Assembly: GCA_964355015.1 (NCBI GenBank)
Contig: CAYHCE010000034.1
Span: forward strand, 1 to 35,650
Origin: CAYHCE01 sp964355015
Lineage (GTDB): Bacteria; Cyanobacteriota; Cyanobacteriia; PCC-6307; Cyanobiaceae
Direction of reading: 5' to 3'
Length of the DNA: 35,650 nucleotides
The position numbers and the translations under genes were made by a program. The notes below the pieces were generated by a model. It was not told the origin of the DNA and did not search any database. It saw only the letters and a program-made list of their open reading frames with translations. Shown here piece after piece: positions 32,372 through 35,650 of this stretch; the first letter of the stretch is position 1, and the number at the start of each line of letters is the position of its first letter.

Positions 32372-33402
32372 CAGGACAACAGCGGCACCGACCGCTCCAC
32401 CAGCTTCGAAGTGCTGTGCAGCTGGGTGATCAGCTCCTCCATCGCCCTGCGGGCGGCTGGATTGTCGAGGTGATCGTTGATCGGGTGCGGCAGGGCCCTG
32501 GCCATGGCCACCGCCCGGCCTGTCTGGGTGTCGATCTGCCGGCCCAGGCCGGGATCTCGGCTCCGAATGAGCTCCAGCAGGCCGGTGGCGAGCAGCACCT
32601 GGCGGGCGCCTTCCACGTTGGCCAGCAGATCGGCCTGGGTGTTGCCGCTGTCGGCGCTCTCCAGGGTCTGGGGATCACGGGTCTTCAGGGGCTGGCCCAG
32701 TTTCTCGTCACCCTCTTCCTGCAGCAGGCCGATCACCCCTTGCAGCATCTCCTGCAGGGCCGTGCCGGCTTCGGCGGGGGTGCTGATCCGGGCGCCGAAG
32801 CCCTGGGGCCCCGACCAGCTGGCCAGCAGCCCCTCCGCCTGGCGATGCAGATCATCGGCCGCCAGGCGCAGATAGGCGAGATCGTTGGGCGTGAGCTGGG
32901 CCGCGCCGGGAGGTGCGCCGGTTCGCCCTCCGTAGATCACCCATTCGATGCCGTGGAATCCCTTGGCGGTGTCGCTGAGGGCGGCGAAGGTTTCGGGCGT
33001 GAACGGGGCGCCGCCCAGGGCCGCGGCGAGGTCCTTGCGGTTCACGGGCCAGTCGTCCATGGCCCCGTCGAATCCTTCGGTTTCGGCGGGGCCGAAGGCC
33101 CAGCTTTCACTGGTCTCCCAGATCTGGCGCGCCGCCAGCCAGGCCTTGCGGGCCGCCTCGAGATGCGCCTCGGATGGCTTGTCCGTGAGGCGCTGGATCG
33201 CCTCCTGCAGGGCGCCGGTTTCAGCCACGAGCTGGGTGTGATTGGGTTGCACCACCTTCTCCACGAAGGTCTTCACCACCGACTGGTCCGTCGGCACCGC
33301 CGTTCTGGTGGCCGTGTCGCATCCCGTGCTGGCCAGGCCCAGGCCCAAGGAGACACCCCAGGCAAGGCCTCGGCTCCAGCGGCAGGCTTGGGTCACGGTC
33401 AT
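32371..33402 (-). CDS. Imelysin family lipoprotein (IrpA-like)
   Basis: The 343-residue protein has a lipobox (LASTGC, Cys28) and the imelysin domain. The GxHxxE motif is present in KGFHGIEWVIYGGRTG, with TSESWAFGPAETEGFDGAM and DDWPVNRKDLAAAL upstream. Related IrpA/ICMP proteins are iron-regulated periplasmic or outer-membrane proteins; some are named insulin-cleaving, but a transport or metal-binding role is more likely here. It is co-transcribed with the di-heme gene and then possibly znuACB. The neighbouring zinc genes raise the question whether it serves zinc instead of iron. Confidence 0.9.
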   Translation of the reverse strand: MTVTQACRWSRGLAWGVSLGLGLASTGCDTATRTAVPTDQSVVKTFVEKVVQPNHTQLVAETGALQEAIQRLTDKPSEAHLEAARKAWLAARQIWETSESWAFGPAETEGFDGAMDDWPVNRKDLAAALGGAPFTPETFAALSDTAKGFHGIEWVIYGGRTGAPPGAAQLTPNDLAYLRLAADDLHRQAEGLLASWSGPQGFGARISTPAEAGTALQEMLQGVIGLLQEEGDEKLGQPLKTRDPQTLESADSGNTQADLLANVEGARQVLLATGLLELIRSRDPGLGRQIDTQTGRAVAMARALPHPINDHLDNPAARRAMEELITQLHSTSKLVERSVPLLS

Positions 33403-33501
33403 GGAAGGTTTCTTGAGCCAATGTCCAGCGGCCGTCTCCAGGCTCAGTACCAGAAGGGCACACCATCGCGTGACCTATGGCACCGGGGCCCGCATCACCG
33501 C

Positions 33502-34203
33502 TCAGTCGCCCCACATCCGCAGCAGGTTGCTGTAGCTGCGGCTGAGCAGATCGAAGCCCTCGCTCTTGCCCTGCTCGCGGAACAGCATCCGCCGCACCGT
33601 ATCGAGTTCGAACAGCAGCTCCCGCTGCTCGCCGCTGCGGATGCGGCTCTGGATCCAGCCGACGCAGACGAGCCGCTCCCCCTCGCTGACCGGTTCCACC
33701 CGGTGCAGCAGGGTGCTGGGGTAGACGATGCCATGGCCCGCCGGCAGGCGGAAGCGTTCCTCCCCATGGGGAAACTCGAGGATCAGGGCACCGCCCCGGT
33801 AGCTCTCCGGCTCGCAGAGGAAGAGGGTGAAGGAAAGATCGGAGCGGCTCCCGGCCATGAAGGCGTTGTCCACGTGGCGGCCGTAGCCCTCGCCGGAGCC
33901 TGTGCGGCTGAACAGCAGCCCATGGACGCGCACCGGCAGCGCCGCCGCCTGCACCAGCGGATGGCCCAGCAGAGCCTCGACCACCTCGCCGGCCAGAGAA
34001 CGTTGCAGAGCGGAACCGCGATCCAGCTGCCGGTTGTTCTTCACCGCCCGGGCGTGCCATCCCGCCGTGGTGCCACCGGGCCGCCAATCCGTGTCGGCCG
34101 CCAGCAACTGGTCCCGCCAGGCGGCTGCCCGTTCGGGACGCACCAGGCCCTCCAACGGAAAGCGCATCTGCGGAAGGCTTTGAAATCCACCGGACATTCT
34201 CAC
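33502..34203 (-). CDS. Fe2+/2-oxoglutarate-dependent PKHD-type hydroxylase (PiuC/YbiX-like)
   Basis: The 233-residue protein matches PKHD-type hydroxylases. The iron ligands are seen in GEGYGRHVDNAFM (His, Asp) and YPSTLLHRVEPVSEGER (His, then the Arg that binds 2-oxoglutarate). AVKNNRQL at the N-terminal part and SFTLFLCEPESYRGGALILE in the core complete the pattern. Family members are often iron-starvation genes beside siderophore or porin genes, with unknown substrates. The ATG at 34203 could be replaced by one at 34197. It lies about 100 bases upstream of the imelysin gene on the same strand. Confidence 0.9.
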   Translation of the reverse strand: MRMSGGFQSLPQMRFPLEGLVRPERAAAWRDQLLAADTDWRPGGTTAGWHARAVKNNRQLDRGSALQRSLAGEVVEALLGHPLVQAAALPVRVHGLLFSRTGSGEGYGRHVDNAFMAGSRSDLSFTLFLCEPESYRGGALILEFPHGEERFRLPAGHGIVYPSTLLHRVEPVSEGERLVCVGWIQSRIRSGEQRELLFELDTVRRMLFREQGKSEGFDLLSRSYSNLLRMWGD

Positions 34204-34321
34204 GAGCCAGGGCTGCTTCAGCTGCGGCCGCCATGTTTCAAATGCGACCGGACGGTGTGGCTTCGAGCCGGCGGAGGGGGCCTGAGCCGATCACAATCGC
34301 CGCCAGCTCCCCCTCGCGCCC

Positions 34322-34561
34322 ATGCCCCGCCCCAGCATCGCTCTGTTTCTGGCCACCGCCGGTCTGCTGACCGGGGCGGTGGGTTGCGGCAAGGCGGAGG
34401 CGCCCGAGGACACGAAGGCTCCGGCTGCACAACAGGCCGCACCTGCCGCCGGTCAGTCAGTCCCCTATCACAAGAGCGGCCAGGGCGAAGAGGGAGGAGA
34501 GGGCGAAAAGGGAGGAGAGGGCGAAGAGGGAGGGGAGGGAGGAGAAGGGGGCGAGGGTTGA
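34322..34561 (+). CDS. Small lipoprotein with a Glu/Gly-rich repeat tail
   Basis: The 79-residue protein has a signal peptide and a lipobox-like end at AVGC (Cys22). A short linker rich in Ala, Pro and Gln follows, then HKSGQGEEGGEGEKGGEG, a run of GE(E/K)GGE units up to the C-terminus. The tail is strongly acidic and is encoded by an 18-base tandem repeat. An acidic surface tail could bind divalent cations; this is inference. It is divergent from the hydroxylase gene and followed by the Zur-like gene 145 bases later. I do not recognise a family with a known function. Confidence 0.75.
   Translation: MPRPSIALFLATAGLLTGAVGCGKAEAPEDTKAPAAQQAAPAAGQSVPYHKSGQGEEGGEGEKGGEGEEGGEGGEGGEG
34484..34558 (+). 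repeat. 18-base tandem repeat, polypurine
   Basis: Three copies of GGCGAAGAGGGAGGAGAG-type units lie at 34484-34501, 34502-34519 and 34520-34537, followed by a shorter related stretch to 34558. They encode GEEGGE, GEKGGE and GEEGGE. Nearly all bases are purines on the plus strand. Copy number changes would keep the frame, so tail length may vary between strains. Confidence 0.85.
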
Positions 34562-34678
34562 GCCCGGATCGTCTGGCCACCCCCTCCTGAGCACGGTTCC
34601 AGCCCTGGGGGCTCGTTACGATTGGAGGGCAAGCCGCACAGCACCCGTGGGGGATTGCTGAGCATGGATTCATAGAAT

Positions 34679-34695
34679 CTGAGATGTGTTCTCAG
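34679..34695. promoter_or_regulatory. Inverted repeat before zur, possible operator
   Basis: CTGAGA (34679-34684) and TCTCAG (34690-34695) form a perfect inverted repeat around TGTGT, ending ten bases before the zur start. TAGAAT at 34673-34678 immediately before it could be the -10. It differs from the Fur-box-like sites. It may be an operator or a 5' UTR hairpin. Confidence 0.4.
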
Positions 34696-34705
34696 CCATA
34701 GGCCC

Positions 34706-35107
34706 ATGACTTCTCAGGTCGCGACGCTGCAGCTCACGGACAAGCAGGGGATTCTCCTGAACGTGCTGCGCGAGAGCGACAAGGAGCTCTCCGGGCAGGA
34801 CCTGCACGCCCAGTTGCGCCTCAGCGGCCAGGGCATGGGGCTCGCCACCGTCTACCGCCATCTGCGCCATCTGCAGCTGCGGGGGCTGGTGCGCTGCCGC
34901 CATCTGCCCAGCGGCGAGGCCCTCTACGCGCCCACCGAACGGGATACCCACCACCTCACCTGCGTCGACTGCGGGCTCACCGTGCCGCTCCACAACTGCC
35001 CGATGCACGGCGGAACCCCCGAGCGTGAGGAGCTGCACGGATTCGAGCTTCTCTTCCATACCCTGGAATTCTTCGGTCTGTGCAGCAACTGCCGCCAGCG
35101 CCACTGA
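34706..35107 (+). CDS. zur: Fur family regulator, Zur-like
   Basis: The 133-residue protein has the Fur fold: N-terminal winged helix with LATVYRHLRHLQLRGLV as recognition helix, then the metal-binding segment THHLTCVDCGLTVPLHNCP and the C-terminal CSNCRQRH. The two CxxC pairs form the structural zinc site. FELLFHTLEFFGLC near the end is like Zur of marine Synechococcus. Assignment to Zur rather than Fur or PerR rests on the adjacent znuACB and the binding-site-like sequences; the family is certain, the metal is inferred. Confidence 0.9.
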   Translation: MTSQVATLQLTDKQGILLNVLRESDKELSGQDLHAQLRLSGQGMGLATVYRHLRHLQLRGLVRCRHLPSGEALYAPTERDTHHLTCVDCGLTVPLHNCPMHGGTPEREELHGFELLFHTLEFFGLCSNCRQRH

Positions 35108-35460
35108 GGTCGCGGCAGCCACACCGAAGACAGCCAGCCATGCCCGACCGCGTTCGCGCTGGTGAGACGTCAGGCGGCTCTTGATCGACGCAGCCCGGCG
35201 AGCGCTGCTTCCGGGGGGGCAAAAGGTGCTATAAAGGTGATTATGGCAATCATTACGCTTCTCCAGGCGCTGTGATCCAGCCCGCGGCTGAGCTGTCTGC
35301 CGCCATCACCGGCAGCCGTCACAGGCAGCCGTGCCCGAAGGCACCCTCGCCTGCTGCGTTTCGAGCCGCCTGAGGCCGCCCTCTGCGGGAGCGTGAGCAC
35401 GCTTCTGCGCCTGGCACTCCGCGGCCAACGAAGCACCACCCCTTCCTGATCCGCCGCCCA
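35108..35460. other. Intergenic region before the porin gene
   Basis: This 353-base gap holds no supportable gene. It contains TATAAA at 35230-35235 as a likely -10, followed by the Fur/Zur-box-like site. The remaining 200 bases before the porin ATG are GC-rich and could form a long 5' leader. No known riboswitch is recognised. Confidence 0.55.
35239..35257 (+). promoter_or_regulatory. Fur/Zur-box-like operator upstream of the porin
   Basis: GATTATGGCAATCATTACG matches the classic Fur-box consensus at 14 of 19 positions, with a good right half (AATCATTA). It starts three bases after TATAAA (35230-35235), i.e. over the expected transcription start, a position suited to repression. The porin ATG is 203 bases downstream. 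Confidence 0.7.
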
Positions 35461-35650
35461 TGCCGAATCTTCTGCGCCCGTTATGGATGGCTCCTGCCGC
35501 CCTGGGTCTGCTGCTCCCGCAGGCCCCCGGGCTGGCCGCCGACTTCGACCTGGAGTCGATCCACCGGTACGCCAGAGGGGGGGCTCCGACCAGCCAGGAA
35601 CAGGTCACCAGCATCACCCAGTTTTCCGACGTGCAGCCCACCGAGTGGGC
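35461..35650 (+). CDS. Iron-uptake-type SLH/OprB porin, N-terminal part
   Basis: The visible 63 codons run off the right edge. They contain a signal peptide (APAALGLLLPQAPGLAA), a short linker, and VTSITQFSDVQPTEW, the start of the SLH domain found in cyanobacterial outer-membrane porins (SomA/slr1841 type, annotated 'iron uptake porin'). Such proteins anchor to peptidoglycan through SLH and form a pore through the OprB barrel. The Fur/Zur-box-like site upstream and the zur/znu neighbourhood suggest that it may be the outer-membrane entry for zinc. The barrel lies outside the window. Confidence 0.85.

Noticed and set aside
32416..34590. 724-codon open frame on the plus strand over imelysin and hydroxylase genes
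   Set aside because: Runs through three real genes including the lipoprotein in another frame; no domain recognised.
1..35650. CRISPR arrays, rRNA genes, prophage genes or a replication origin
   Set aside because: No regularly spaced repeats, rRNA signatures, phage structural genes or DnaA-box clusters were seen.

Overview
The window reads as a chromosome segment of a high-GC unicellular cyanobacterium of the Synechococcus/Cyanobium group. Evidence: an ndhL gene, a conserved-looking ndhL–DUF3007–trpA run, a cyAbrB regulator, a cytochrome c6-like protein, a Nif11-type domain, an SLH-type outer-membrane porin start at the right edge, and many copies of the HIP1 octamer GCGATCGC. The tRNA-Leu(UAA) gene has no group I intron, which fits the marine/Cyanobium-like picocyanobacteria better than many other cyanobacteria. 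Coding density is very high, and neighbouring genes often overlap by 1-4 bases.

Layout. 1-5.35 kb is a worn accessory region. One minus-strand run holds a P-type ATPase with Na,K-ATPase-like (IIC) signatures, a cyAbrB copy broken by a small hairpin insert with two stops, a VapBC toxin-antitoxin pair, and the start of a BrxL-like (BREX) gene with an in-frame amber stop. A decayed IS5-type transposase lies beside it. About 5.35-6.06 kb has no gene I can support. 6.06-10 kb is housekeeping: MarC, tRNA-Leu, NdhL, DUF3007, TrpA, a 50-residue membrane peptide and two methyltransferases. 10-18.9 kb holds FeoB and FeoA in convergent orientation, YciI, a cytochrome c6-like protein, an intact cyAbrB, GNAT, a Nif11-cupin fusion, PsiE, small unknown proteins, DUF1232, a group 2 sigma factor, DUF2214 and a secreted zinc peptidase.

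18.9-28.3 kb: HisIE is divergent from a QueD-like enzyme that starts a four-gene overlapping operon (QueD-like, COG0701 permease, TIGR03943 partner, unknown 444-residue protein). PacL-type Ca2+ ATPase is divergent from the KtrB-KtrA potassium uptake pair.

28.3-35.65 kb is a metal-acquisition block, the most interesting part. ZnuA-ZnuC-ZnuB, a di-heme DUF1111 oxidoreductase, an imelysin lipoprotein and a 2OG-Fe(II) hydroxylase are on the minus strand. A Glu/Gly-repeat lipoprotein, a Zur-like Fur-family regulator and an SLH/OprB-type porin are on the plus strand. Fur/Zur-box-like sequences lie before znuA and before the porin. I infer a zinc-responsive uptake system running from the outer-membrane pore through periplasmic proteins to the ABC importer; the roles of imelysin, the di-heme protein and the acidic lipoprotein in it are unproven.
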